Assembly: GCA_045532145.1 (NCBI GenBank)
Contig: JAZSFJ010000128.1
Coordinates: forward strand, 1 to 15,954
Length of the DNA stretch: 15,954 bases
Direction: 5' to 3'
Source of the DNA: SIG459 sp045532145
GTDB taxonomy: Bacteria; Bacillota; Clostridia; Oscillospirales; Oscillospiraceae
Shown: positions 1-7,860 of the stretch, piece after piece
How positions within the stretch are numbered: position 1 is the stretch's first letter
How the letters are laid out: the number at the start of each line of letters is the position of its first letter
The notes under the pieces: model-generated
Seen by the model: only the letters and a program-made list of their open reading frames with translations
What the model was told of the DNA's origin: nothing
The model's database searches: none
Made by a program: the position numbers and the translations under genes

Positions 1-50
1 GCGGTTTGCGGTTCGATTTTGCGCCATGCTGCGGCAAATACGCAGATTTA

Positions 51-217
51 AAGGCTCCCTTGTGTAAAGGGAGCTGTCTGCGTAAGCAGACTGGGGGATT
101 GTGCAGTGGAAGATTTCAGATTTGCAACTATGCTCGGCGAATTGAGACAATCCCTCAGGCATTTTCTCCTCGTTGCTCTCGCAGAAAATGCCAGCTCCCT
201 TTACACAAGGGAGCCTT
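51..217. repeat. MITE-like palindromic repeat element
   Basis: A perfect 25-bp terminal inverted repeat bounds this element (arms 51-75 and 193-217, starting AAGGCTCCCTTGTG on the plus strand). Inside are two nested hairpins: GTCTGC/GCAGAC at 76-91, and a 10-bp stem with arms 158-167 and 183-192. There is also a near-perfect inner pair, GGGGGATTGT near 93-102 against ACAATCCCTC at 148-156. The whole can fold into one long cruciform-like structure and encodes no transposase. Elements of this style recur in Oscillospiraceae and Faecalibacterium-like genomes, so it is probably a non-autonomous mobile repeat. No clear target-site duplication was identified. Confidence 0.8.
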
Positions 218-228
218 TGGGAGCTGAT

Positions 229-261
229 AAAAAGCCCCGGCGTTATTTCTAACGTCGGGGC
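229..261 (-). terminator. Rho-independent terminator of the three-gene operon
   Basis: Read on the minus strand, a 12-bp GC-rich stem with one mismatch (arms 250-261 and 234-245, loop GAAA) is followed by five T residues. It sits 11 bases beyond the stop codon of the propeller gene and closes the operon just before the MITE-like element. Confidence 0.8.
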
Positions 262-271
262 CTTAAAAGTT

Positions 272-1627
272 TTAGTCTTCCTTCATGCGGAGGATATACA
301 TGCCGTCGTGCCAGGTGTCCATGTAGATGTAGCCGCGGTCGTCAACAACAACGTCCTCGGTGGTGGCTATCATGGGGCCGGGTACGGGTACCTTGAAAAG
401 CAGTTTCTCGGGATTGGGGGGAATGAAGTATGCCAGCTCCTTGATGTAGTAGGGGTCGGATACGTCATAAACGCGCATACCTGCGTGGAAGTAGCAGCAG
501 TAAACGCGGTTGGGGTTATCCTCGAGCCAGGCTTTGCCCATGGGCTCATGGACATTGTGGGGGCCGAAGGGGCCGGGAGCGCCGATGCCGCAGTCGTTAA
601 AATTGGGGTAGGGGAAGTCTGCGGGAACCTCGGGATAGGGGAACTCCGCAACCAGAGTGGGGTCAGCGGGGTTAGAAACGTCTATCATGTGGAGGTTATT
701 CATGGGCTGAGCACCGCTTGCCCCCACCTTCTCCTTGGTGAAGAAGGGGAAACGCTCACCCTCGTTGGTGAGAACGGCGAAGGGCCTGCCGGTGAGGGGC
801 AGATAGGTGTGGCAGCGTGCGCCGCAGAGCTTGCCTGCGAAGGGGGGCTGCATCATAAGCTGGCTGATGAGCTTGGGACGGGTGGGCTCGGAGATGTCCA
901 GAATGATACCGCCGCCGCCGAAATAGCCCAGATAAAGCTCGTTGGGTCTGTCAGCGGAAATGGTGCAGGCGTGGCACATGGCCCAATCCTTCTCGGCTGC
1001 GTGGCCTACGGGATAGGTGCCTTCGATCATGCCGTCCTTGAACTGCTGGGGCATGAACCAGCGGCCGCACTCATAGGGCTTGGTGGGGTCGGAGATGTCC
1101 AGAATGCGGACGATGAAGCCCTCATAGCCGGGGCACTCAGCGGGCATGTAGACATATTTGCCGCCGTTATAGGCAAGGCGGTGAACGCCCATGCCGTTGG
1201 GAACGCCGGTGTCCCAGTGGCTGAGAAGCTTGGGATGGATGGGGTCTTCCTTCAGGTCATAAATCTGGAGACCGCCCAGAGCGGGGTCGCCGGGATTGAT
1301 GCCGTGGAGGAAGGGCACGCCGCCGCCAAGGGCTACGATGAGAAGGCCGTCTGCCACCTGGATTTTGGGGGTGGACTGGGCGAAGTAGATCTTGGGGTCG
1401 CTGACCTCTATGTAGTTGAGGACAGTGGGATTGGTGGGGTCGGTGACGTCCAGCACATTGACGCCTGCGCCCTTGAAGGAGCCGCAGTACATATAATACT
1501 TGTCACCGGTCTTGTAAAGGGCCATCTGGAAGGCGTTGATGCCGTTAAGGTCGGAGAAGCCGACCACTTCCATGTTCTTTATATAGCCCTTGTTGGTTTC
1601 GCTTTTAGCGTAGAAGGGAACGGACAT
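272..1627 (-). CDS. LVIVD-repeat beta-propeller protein, cytoplasmic, function unknown
   Basis: This 451-residue protein has no signal peptide. It carries repeated D(V/I/L)xxP-type motifs typical of LVIVD repeats: DVTDPTNP (about 60-67), DLKEDPIHP, DISDPTKP, DISEPTRP, DVSNPADP and DVSDPYYI (about 388-395), implying a six- or seven-bladed propeller. Histidines recur near blade starts: H149 (VHRL), H219 (CHAC), H273 (RCHTY), H357 and H360 (PHNVHEP), H381 (FHAG). This resembles metal-binding propellers, but metal binding is inferred. The ATG at 1627 was chosen because it has a GGGGGTG ribosome binding site and lies 16 bases after the upstream stop; a TTG five codons earlier is less likely. It is the last gene of an operon with the flavoprotein and the EthD-like gene. 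The fold is well supported; no activity can be assigned. Confidence 0.88.
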   Translation of the reverse strand: MSVPFYAKSETNKGYIKNMEVVGFSDLNGINAFQMALYKTGDKYYMYCGSFKGAGVNVLDVTDPTNPTVLNYIEVSDPKIYFAQSTPKIQVADGLLIVALGGGVPFLHGINPGDPALGGLQIYDLKEDPIHPKLLSHWDTGVPNGMGVHRLAYNGGKYVYMPAECPGYEGFIVRILDISDPTKPYECGRWFMPQQFKDGMIEGTYPVGHAAEKDWAMCHACTISADRPNELYLGYFGGGGIILDISEPTRPKLISQLMMQPPFAGKLCGARCHTYLPLTGRPFAVLTNEGERFPFFTKEKVGASGAQPMNNLHMIDVSNPADPTLVAEFPYPEVPADFPYPNFNDCGIGAPGPFGPHNVHEPMGKAWLEDNPNRVYCCYFHAGMRVYDVSDPYYIKELAYFIPPNPEKLLFKVPVPGPMIATTEDVVVDDRGYIYMDTWHDGMYILRMKED

Positions 1628-1643
1628 AGTGCACCCCCACAAA

Positions 1644-2633
1644 TCAAGCCTTGCTGGGGGGAGGGGTGGGCTCGCACACTGCGGTGTAGTGAGCCTTGCG
1701 TGCCTGGAATTCGGGATCCTTGTAGAGATTCATCAGGCGGCTTTCGTTCTCGAAAATGTCCTTGCCGTGGGCAGCCTTGCCGGAGATAAGGTCGTGGCAG
1801 TGCCAGATCTGACCCACGGGGCCGAGGTTCTCATCGTTGACCAGTTTCATAGCGCCGTCGATAACTTCCAGATGGCCCTCAAGACCGCAGAGCTCGCAAA
1901 CGGCGTGGTTGGTGCCGGGGAAGATATAGAAGTTGTTGCCGTGGCAGTGGGGGCAGGCGCCGTCAACGCCCTTCCAGAGGTCGATGTTCTCGGAGCCGGG
2001 AACCATGACGTTGTTGTCGATGAGATACTGAGCGGCTTCAACAAGGTTGCAGCCGATTTCCTTCATGCGCTCGATCTTGTCGTCATGCATGATGACGTCC
2101 TTGGACCAGGACCAGAACTCATTGTTGACAACCTTCCAGCCGGGGGACATGGCCAGCATGGCATGGTCGGTCTCGGTGCGGCAGGCCCAGTCGCTTCCGC
2201 CGATGCCCACGAAGGAAATAGCCTTCTGGCGGAACAGACGGGGGTTCAGACCCTCCTTGCCCTGCTCTTTGAGCTTGCCGTCCAGCATGAGCAGCATGCC
2301 GGTGTCATGGCCGGGACCCATACGGTCGGTGATGGAGTGGAACAATCCGGTGCCGCCGGATTCGAAGATGGGGTCAACCACCAGAACGCCGTCAGCCTCG
2401 ATCATCTTCTCGTAGAGAGCGTTGAAGTCGTCCTTGCGGGTGCAGATCATGCCCTTGCCCATAACCAGGCCGCGGGAGCAGGCAACGCAGCCGGAGCAGT
2501 ATTCAATGTTCCAATCCATCAGGTGGATGAATTCAATTTCAGCGCCCTTTTCCTTTGCGGCTTCAAGAGCGACACGGCACATGGTATCGTTGTTGCCGTT
2601 TTTGGTGCCCAGGGAAATACCGAGAATTTTCAT
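1644..2633 (-). CDS. Iron-sulfur flavoprotein, NADPH-dependent FMN reductase family, with zinc ribbon
   Basis: A flavodoxin-like protein of 329 residues. The N-terminal strand MKILGISLG and the segment PIFESGGTGLFHSITDRMG (88-106) match FMN-binding regions of the NADPH-dependent FMN reductase family. C46, C49, C52 and C64 form a CX2CX2CX11C pattern like the [4Fe-4S] ligands of iron-sulfur flavoproteins. Unusually, residues 227-249 add a zinc-ribbon pattern (CPHC...CELC) and a C-terminal tail of about 80 residues, so the protein exceeds the roughly 180-220 residues of plain family members. It probably transfers electrons to an unknown partner or substrate. The start has AGGAGG nine bases upstream. 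It follows the EthD-like gene after 43 bases and precedes the propeller gene by 16. Confidence 0.88.
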   Translation of the reverse strand: MKILGISLGTKNGNNDTMCRVALEAAKEKGAEIEFIHLMDWNIEYCSGCVACSRGLVMGKGMICTRKDDFNALYEKMIEADGVLVVDPIFESGGTGLFHSITDRMGPGHDTGMLLMLDGKLKEQGKEGLNPRLFRQKAISFVGIGGSDWACRTETDHAMLAMSPGWKVVNNEFWSWSKDVIMHDDKIERMKEIGCNLVEAAQYLIDNNVMVPGSENIDLWKGVDGACPHCHGNNFYIFPGTNHAVCELCGLEGHLEVIDGAMKLVNDENLGPVGQIWHCHDLISGKAAHGKDIFENESRLMNLYKDPEFQARKAHYTAVCEPTPPPSKA

Positions 2634-2676
2634 TAATTAATTCCTCCTGTATAGTGTGTATGTATAGTTTATATTT

Positions 2677-3507
2677 TTATCGCATGGTGATGTAGCCGCG
2701 ATACTGGGTCAGGTTATCGCTGGTGGCCATATCGGTGAGGAACATACCAACGATGTAGTAATTGCTCTTCAGGAAGGGGAAAGCGTCCTCCTGTGCCCAT
2801 GCGGGCTTGGCTATGTCGGCAGTGCCTTCAACGGCTGCGGCGTACCACTCTTCGGGACCTTCAAACCAGATTTCAACAAGGCGGTCAAACTTGCAGCCAA
2901 CAACGTCCTTATAGACCTTGGAGGAGAGGAAGCGGTTGACTTCGGGGCGGGACTGGAAGTAGGGAACGAATACTTCGTTGAACCACTTCTCGCCCTCTTC
3001 CTCGTCGGGCCAGCGGAGAACGAACTGCCAGCGGTAGTTGGGGCCGTCGGCAATGGTGCGGCCCTTGCCCTTATAGTCGAACTGCCAGTTGATGGGAACG
3101 TGTGCGAACACGAAGGGAGGCATCTCGCCGCCGCCGGAGGCGCGGTGAGTGTCGCCGTCCATGTTGGCGGCTTTGCTGTGATCCACGCCGTCATCGGGGA
3201 TCATGCCCTGCCAGCGGAGAACTTCAACGGGCATACGCTCGGTGAAAGCATTAACGCTCATCTCGGGAGCCATCTCATTGGTCAGCCAGTAGTGCTCGGT
3301 CATCTGGAAACGGCGGGTGCCGAAACGCTCACCCTGGGGAGGGGTGGGGAGTGCGTTGTAGAAAGCGTATTTGCTTACATAGGGGCCGAACTTGCTGATG
3401 GAGTCGGGAATGTGCTTGTCGTAGAGCCAGAACTGCAGTCTGTGGCGATATTCCTCGCGAACACAGTCAACGAAGATAATACTGCGCATGGGACGATAGT
3501 CAAACAT
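2677..3507 (-). CDS. EthD/dimeric alpha-beta-barrel-like protein, function unknown
   Basis: First gene of the minus-strand operon, 276 residues, no signal peptide or membrane segment. Two regions look like related ferredoxin-like alpha-beta modules. Residues 8-52 include RSIIFVDC and FWLYDKHIPDSISKFGP. Residues 157-225 include YRWQFVLRW, WFNEVFVPYFQSRPEV and a final strand LVEIWFEG. The pattern (beta strand, helix ending in an IP or VPYF segment, then strands) recalls EthD and other dimeric alpha-beta-barrel proteins, some of which degrade or shield small organic molecules; this assignment is from pattern only. AGGAGG lies eight bases before the ATG. Its position with a flavoprotein suggests a catabolic or redox role on a small, possibly aromatic, substrate, which is inference. 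Confidence 0.7.
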   Translation of the reverse strand: MFDYRPMRSIIFVDCVREEYRHRLQFWLYDKHIPDSISKFGPYVSKYAFYNALPTPPQGERFGTRRFQMTEHYWLTNEMAPEMSVNAFTERMPVEVLRWQGMIPDDGVDHSKAANMDGDTHRASGGGEMPPFVFAHVPINWQFDYKGKGRTIADGPNYRWQFVLRWPDEEEGEKWFNEVFVPYFQSRPEVNRFLSSKVYKDVVGCKFDRLVEIWFEGPEEWYAAAVEGTADIAKPAWAQEDAFPFLKSNYYIVGMFLTDMATSDNLTQYRGYITMR

Positions 3508-3874
3508 GGTTTTTCCTCCTTGTGCTTTGTGTGGGCGTAGTTTTCCTTATAACAGCTCGATTATATCAAAAACTAGAATGGATTACAATAATTTCGCCGA
3601 TTTATGACTTTTGTGCATAACCAATTTTGCGCAGGGGAATTTGTTGAATTGTCACAAAAAGAACAGTAGAGCCCAGCCATGCTTGCAGGCTGCCCCGAAA
3701 GCTGTTATTTTTGCGCTTGCTTATTGCAGAGCCCTGTGTTTTCTACCGGGCATAGTTTGTCGGCAATATTGCAAAAACAGGTCGAAAGTTTTTGGCTATA
3801 CTGCGAATGGAAGAGGATGTCTGGAAAATATAAAATAACTTTGTATAGTTTTCAGACTGCAGGAGGTAACTTCC
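3508..3874. other. Divergent intergenic region
   Basis: These 367 bases separate the minus-strand operon from the plus-strand surface protein gene. They hold the operon promoter (3560-3588). For the surface protein, a TATACT at 3797-3802 and a TATAGT at 3844-3849 are possible -10 boxes, but neither has a convincing -35 box at the right distance. AGGAGGT at 3861-3867 is the ribosome binding site of the plus-strand gene. Short open frames here have no ribosome binding sites or family features, and no strong hairpin is seen. Confidence 0.6.
3560..3588 (-). promoter_or_regulatory. Promoter of the EthD-like/flavoprotein/propeller operon
   Basis: On the minus strand TTGTAA (3588-3583) is separated by exactly 17 bases from a perfect TATAAT (3565-3560). 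Transcription would start near 3553, about 45 bases before the ATG at 3507. No other gene lies between, so it most likely drives all three operon genes. Confidence 0.75.
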
Positions 3875-6583
3875 ATGAAAAAACGTATTATGGCCTGTGT
3901 GCTGGCTGCGGTTTTGCTTGTGAGCCTTGTGCCCTCTGTCTTCGCATCGGACTTCAGCGATGTGGCTCCCGGCGCGTGGTATGAGGAAGCTGTAAACTGG
4001 GCGGTGGAGAAGAATATCACCACCGGCGTAGGCGGTGGCAGATTTGCTCCCAATGACACCTGCACCCGTGCCCAGGTAGTCACCTTCCTCTGGCGCAGTC
4101 AGGGCAAGCCCGCCCCCGGCGGAAAGAATAACCCATTCAGCGACGTCAAGGAAAGCGACTATTTCTATGACGCCGTGCTTTGGGCTGTTGAAAATGGCAT
4201 CACAACCGGCTTGAGCGCCACAAGCTTTGGCCCCGATTCTCCCTGCAACCGCGCCCAGGTGGTAACTTTCCTTTGGCGCACTCTGGGTGAACCCGCGCCC
4301 CGGGATTCCAACAACCCCTTCACCGATGTTAAAGAGGGCATCTATTACTACGATGCGGTTCTCTGGGCTGTTGAAAATGGAATTACCACCGGCATGGGTG
4401 AGGGCGTTTTTGCGCCCAACAATGCCTGCAACCGCGGTCAGATAGTCTGCTTCCTCTACCGCACTCCCAGTGCCGAGGAAGAGCCTGCCCCCGAGCCCAC
4501 TCCAGAGCCCGAGCCCACTCCAGAGCCGGAGCCTACTCCTGAGCCTACTCCGGAGCCCACTCCTGAGCCTACTCCGGAGCCCACTCCTGAGCCCACACCG
4601 GAGTTCGACGGTGAGCTTGCCTTTGTCCCCAATTCTGAGGGCAGCGCATACCTTGTGGCAGACTGCAAAGAATCCGCGGAAAGTGTCATTATTCCCGCCG
4701 AGTTCAAGGGTCTGCCTGTGACCGGCATCAAGGGCGGCGCCTTTATGGACTGCCAACAGCTTAAGTCCATATCCGTGGAAGCTGAGAATGGGTATATGTA
4801 CTCCGAGGACGGCGTTGTGTTCAGCAAGACCTCCCCGAAGACCCTTATCTGCTTCCCTCCTGCCTATGACAGAGCTACATACTACTATGTACCCTCTGAC
4901 ATTGTAATCATAGACGACTACGCCTTTGCCGGACTCAACAGTCTGGACAGCCTTACCATTCCCGAGGGGGTCACCACTCTGGGAGACTACGCATTTGCCG
5001 GAGTCAGAGCCCAGACCAGTGTTTACGCTCCCGAATCCCTCACCGAAATAGGCGAGAATATTCTTCAGGGGCAGCTTTGCAATATGCCTTTCTATGTGCC
5101 CGACTGGGAGTGCCCTATGGGAATCTACTGCGCCGAAAACAATATCACCGTGGGCATTGTCATGAAGGGCGAGGAAAAGGAGACCACCATTACAAGCTCC
5201 GTTCCCGCACACATGACGGATAATCTTGTTCCTGCGGATGAGAGTAAAGTGACCTATTTTTATACTTATACCTGCGAAGATTATGGCTATGACGTTTATC
5301 AAAGAGGCAGCATTTATCATACATATGACATTTCGCAGGAAGAGTTGACCGCTGACGGTGAGCTTCGCTCCCTGAATCTTGAGAATGCATGGGCAAGGAT
5401 CGATCCTGAAAATCCGCAAATCGAAAATTACCCTGTGCAGACCGGACTTTACGGCGCGGGACACACCGAAGGGGAGGCCGTTTTGCGGGCCTATGATAAA
5501 AATGGCGAGCTTATTGCCATGCAGAACGTCAGCGGCAACTTCTCCTTCTCTTTCCCGGGTGCGAGAAACATAGGTGTTGAGGGCGGCAGCAACACAAAGT
5601 TCAAAGTTGTTCCCATTGAACCTGTTTTTGTGCAATCCGGAGGCAGCTATGCCATTGACCCTGAAAAGTGCTACCGGCTTCCTGACGGCAATGTGTTCCA
5701 GTTCCTTATTATTCAGTATCCCAGAGCTTCCATGTACGCAGATTTCCCCTACCATCTTAACTACCTGAGCATGGCATTTCAGGACTGCACCGGAATAGCT
5801 GATGGCAATAACAGCAGCCACTATTCATTCGTCTACTGCCACACCTTTGACTCAAGCCGCGTGAATGAAATGAAAGCCTACGCTTTGATTTTTGATAGCC
5901 TGGATGTGCTTATTGACAATGAGGAGTTCGCCTGCGTAGTGGCAAAGGGCTTTAACTATGCTCCGGACTTCGGTGAAAAATGCTTCAATCTCCTCAGGGA
6001 ACTGAAAAATGCCATGTTGGGCGACTATTATTCCACTGAGCTGCCTGTGAACAAGGTGACGATTCTCGGCAACGGAAGTTATCCTCTGTGTGACCAAAGT
6101 ATCATCACCCTTGACAAGTTCGCTATAGAGAGTGGGAATGATAGTACCCTGGTCCATGAAATGGTTCACGCTATTGACCAGAGTGTAGTGCCGGATAACA
6201 GCATAGTACCTGATCCGTGGATGGAGGGCAGAGCGGAGTATATATGCGAGAAGGTCTGCGATGAACTGGGCATCAGTTGTTTCACGGACTATGAAAACTT
6301 CGACTGGTCCTTCCTGAGCGATGAGTACAAGGCCGACTTCTTCCGCTTCTATTATTTCCATACCGACCTTCAGAACAGCTATCCCATAGGCTATATCTTC
6401 ATGAAATATCTCTGCGATACCTACGGCGAGGATGTTTCCGGCAGGATAATGGCCAATATTACTCAGGTGGAGTGCAGCGGCTACCTGGACGAAACCACAG
6501 CCGCCGCATTTAAGAAATGCGTGGAGGACGCCACTGAGCCCGGCGTATTCCAGAACTTTGTCCGCGATGTTATCGAGGGCTGA
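3875..6583 (+). CDS. SLH-anchored surface protein with LRR_5 repeats and metallopeptidase-like domain
   Basis: This 902-residue exported protein starts seven bases after AGGAGGT. A signal peptide covers residues 1-24, cleaved after VFA. Three S-layer homology domains follow (about 26-70, 86-139 and 148-199, two with ENGITTG); these normally hold proteins to pyruvylated cell-wall polymer. A Pro/Thr/Glu linker spans 200-243. Residues 246-430 look like BspA-type leucine-rich repeats (DYAFAGL...LTIPEGVTTLGDYAF). The C-terminal part contains HEMVH (761-765) and E784 in WMEGRAEY, an exact HEXXH-X18-E gluzincin pattern, suggesting a zinc peptidase of the peptidase-MA type. Cleavage of host or microbial proteins at the surface is inferred; substrate unknown. 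The gene stands alone between a divergent operon and a convergent one. Confidence 0.92.
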   Translation: MKKRIMACVLAAVLLVSLVPSVFASDFSDVAPGAWYEEAVNWAVEKNITTGVGGGRFAPNDTCTRAQVVTFLWRSQGKPAPGGKNNPFSDVKESDYFYDAVLWAVENGITTGLSATSFGPDSPCNRAQVVTFLWRTLGEPAPRDSNNPFTDVKEGIYYYDAVLWAVENGITTGMGEGVFAPNNACNRGQIVCFLYRTPSAEEEPAPEPTPEPEPTPEPEPTPEPTPEPTPEPTPEPTPEPTPEFDGELAFVPNSEGSAYLVADCKESAESVIIPAEFKGLPVTGIKGGAFMDCQQLKSISVEAENGYMYSEDGVVFSKTSPKTLICFPPAYDRATYYYVPSDIVIIDDYAFAGLNSLDSLTIPEGVTTLGDYAFAGVRAQTSVYAPESLTEIGENILQGQLCNMPFYVPDWECPMGIYCAENNITVGIVMKGEEKETTITSSVPAHMTDNLVPADESKVTYFYTYTCEDYGYDVYQRGSIYHTYDISQEELTADGELRSLNLENAWARIDPENPQIENYPVQTGLYGAGHTEGEAVLRAYDKNGELIAMQNVSGNFSFSFPGARNIGVEGGSNTKFKVVPIEPVFVQSGGSYAIDPEKCYRLPDGNVFQFLIIQYPRASMYADFPYHLNYLSMAFQDCTGIADGNNSSHYSFVYCHTFDSSRVNEMKAYALIFDSLDVLIDNEEFACVVAKGFNYAPDFGEKCFNLLRELKNAMLGDYYSTELPVNKVTILGNGSYPLCDQSIITLDKFAIESGNDSTLVHEMVHAIDQSVVPDNSIVPDPWMEGRAEYICEKVCDELGISCFTDYENFDWSFLSDEYKADFFRFYYFHTDLQNSYPIGYIFMKYLCDTYGEDVSGRIMANITQVECSGYLDETTAAAFKKCVEDATEPGVFQNFVRDVIEG
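4485..4604 (+). repeat. Tandem repeat encoding the Pro-Thr-Glu linker
   Basis: Short GAGCCCACTCC-like units encode runs of PEPTPEPTPE between the SLH and leucine-rich regions. A 24-bp unit is exactly duplicated in tandem (4535-4558 and 4559-4582), followed by a degenerate third copy. It lies in frame within the surface protein gene and probably varies in length between strains by slippage; that variation is inferred. Confidence 0.85.
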
Positions 6584-6626
6584 AAGATAAAATAAGGCAG
6601 CGCTGCCTGAATAGTTGAATGATGAA

Positions 6627-6656
6627 CTCCCCCTGTGGCTTTTGCCGCAGGGGGAG
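6627..6656 (+). terminator. Probable terminator after the surface protein gene
   Basis: A 13-bp stem (arms 6627-6639 and 6644-6656, one G-U pair, loop TTTT) lies 43 bases after the surface protein stop. The downstream tract is T-rich but interrupted, so the terminator is not textbook. It sits in the convergent gap and may also slow transcription arriving from the minus-strand gene that ends at 6694. Confidence 0.6.
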
Positions 6657-6693
6657 CAGTTATTTGTGTCTTATTTATTTTGCCTTGTTTTTT

Positions 6694-7806
6694 TTACCTG
6701 ACGGACTCTATCATGGCCTTCAGATTTTCTTCCTTGCAGTTCAGGGGTACTTCGCAGCCGGAGCCCAGGATGAAGCCGCCTTCCATGCCCATGTCCAGGA
6801 GCTTGTCGCAGTACTCGCTCACCTTGTCGGGGGTGGAGAAGGCCAGCAGGGCAGGGGGAACGTCGCCGCGGATGACCTGATAGCCCTTGAGAATCTCATA
6901 GGCCTTGAAGATATCGGTGGCGCCGTCCAGCTCTATGATGCAGCAGGCCTTGGGCAGCTCCTTGAAATAGGGAAGCATGGGAAGCCAGTTGCCGTCGCAG
7001 TGGACAACGGAGGTGATGCCGGCATCAAAGAAGCCCAGTATCATCTGCTTGAGATAGGGCCAGGCAAATTCCTCGAACATCTCCATGGAGATGAAGGTGG
7101 CGGAGGAGCGCATGGCGAAGATGGCGATGCGGTTGCCGCCGGCGCTCTTCACGCCGGTGATACCGGTCTTGATGATTTCGGGGGTGGCCTTTTCGCAGGC
7201 GGCCTTCACCTTCTCGGGGCAGTCGTAGAGGTCGCAGCAGAATTCGCCCATGCCACGGGACATGGAGAAGGTGTCGAAGGCGGGAGCGGTGCCGGAGTGG
7301 AACATAAGGGGAATATTCTTGCTGTCCCAGTACTTCTTGTTCTTTTTAACTTCCATGCCGCAGCCGATGAAGCCCTTGAGGACCTTGAACTTCAGGAAGG
7401 GGGGCTTGAAGGGGGGAGACTGGATGGAGGCAACAAAGGGGGTCTGCCATGCGCCGAAGCCCTTTTCTATGATGAGGTCATAGTCGGACTGCTGCATTAT
7501 CTCTTCCTCTATGAACTGGAAGAGGGCGTTGTCGTCAAGCTCCCGACCGGGGATGCGCACCTTCATCTGCTCGATGTAGGTGACGGTCTTGGGACCAAGG
7601 GGGAACATTACATCGGGATAGCCTACCTTCTCGCAGCACTTTTTATAGGCGTCCATCCATGCGTCGTTGCCTTTGAAAATGTCCGCCTGAGTTACACCGG
7701 CGGGAACGGCGGCAAAGGTGCAGATATGGGGGAAAACGGGAATATCCTTGCGGCTTGCGTAGGGCTTGAGACTCATTGCGTGGTCAAATTTTTCCTGACT
7801 TGTCAT
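6694..7806 (-). CDS. Uroporphyrinogen decarboxylase (URO-D)/cobamide methyltransferase-family protein
   Basis: A 370-residue protein of the URO-D superfamily, which holds heme-pathway decarboxylases and the MtaA/MtbA/CmuA-type corrinoid methyltransferases. VVHCDGN (267-273) and GSGCEVP (348-354) near the C-terminus match the metal-site region of the methyltransferase branch. H269 and C351 are likely zinc ligands. The second ligand is unclear, because the usual H-x-C spacing is replaced by adjacent H269-C270. No heme genes lie nearby, so a demethylase or methyltransferase role is more likely than heme synthesis, though no corrinoid protein or reactivator is encoded in this window. GAAAGGGA lies about nine bases before the ATG, inside an inverted repeat. 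The LysR gene lies 99 bases upstream on the same strand and is a candidate regulator. Confidence 0.88.
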   Translation of the reverse strand: MTSQEKFDHAMSLKPYASRKDIPVFPHICTFAAVPAGVTQADIFKGNDAWMDAYKKCCEKVGYPDVMFPLGPKTVTYIEQMKVRIPGRELDDNALFQFIEEEIMQQSDYDLIIEKGFGAWQTPFVASIQSPPFKPPFLKFKVLKGFIGCGMEVKKNKKYWDSKNIPLMFHSGTAPAFDTFSMSRGMGEFCCDLYDCPEKVKAACEKATPEIIKTGITGVKSAGGNRIAIFAMRSSATFISMEMFEEFAWPYLKQMILGFFDAGITSVVHCDGNWLPMLPYFKELPKACCIIELDGATDIFKAYEILKGYQVIRGDVPPALLAFSTPDKVSEYCDKLLDMGMEGGFILGSGCEVPLNCKEENLKAMIESVR

Positions 7807-7814
7807 AATGAAAA

Positions 7815-7860
7815 TCCCTTTCTTTATAATAATCCGATGAGATAATTATAAAGAAAGGGA
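7815..7860. repeat. Perfect 16-bp inverted repeat over promoter and ribosome binding site
   Basis: Arms 7815-7830 and 7845-7860 are exact inverse complements, TCCCTTTCTTTATAAT on the plus strand, separated by 14 bases. The right arm contains the TATAAT -10 box of the URO-D-family gene on the minus strand, and the left arm contains that gene's ribosome binding site. It is AT-rich and has no T-run following it, so it is not a standard terminator. A repressor or LysR operator, or an mRNA hairpin on read-through transcripts, are both possible. Confidence 0.85.

Noticed and set aside
173..1789. Long plus-strand open frame of 538 residues opposite the propeller and flavoprotein genes
   Set aside because: It is antisense to two clear genes, has low-complexity Gly/Val/Ala composition typical of mirrored GC-biased codons, and crosses the MITE and terminator.
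4485..4604. Possible CRISPR-like array from regular short repeats
   Set aside because: The units are contiguous without unique spacers and encode an in-frame Pro/Thr/Glu linker.
3743..5821. Minus-strand open frame of 692 residues opposite the surface protein gene
   Set aside because: The plus strand encodes clear signal peptide, SLH and repeat domains; the minus product has no family features, and its GLRSGLRSRLRS run is simply the linker repeat read backwards.
6619..7845. Plus-strand open frames opposite the URO-D-family gene, and a similar one at 9629-10771 opposite hflKC
   Set aside because: They mirror well-supported genes, and their predicted proteins are Gly/Ala/Val/Glu-rich shadows with no recognisable domain.
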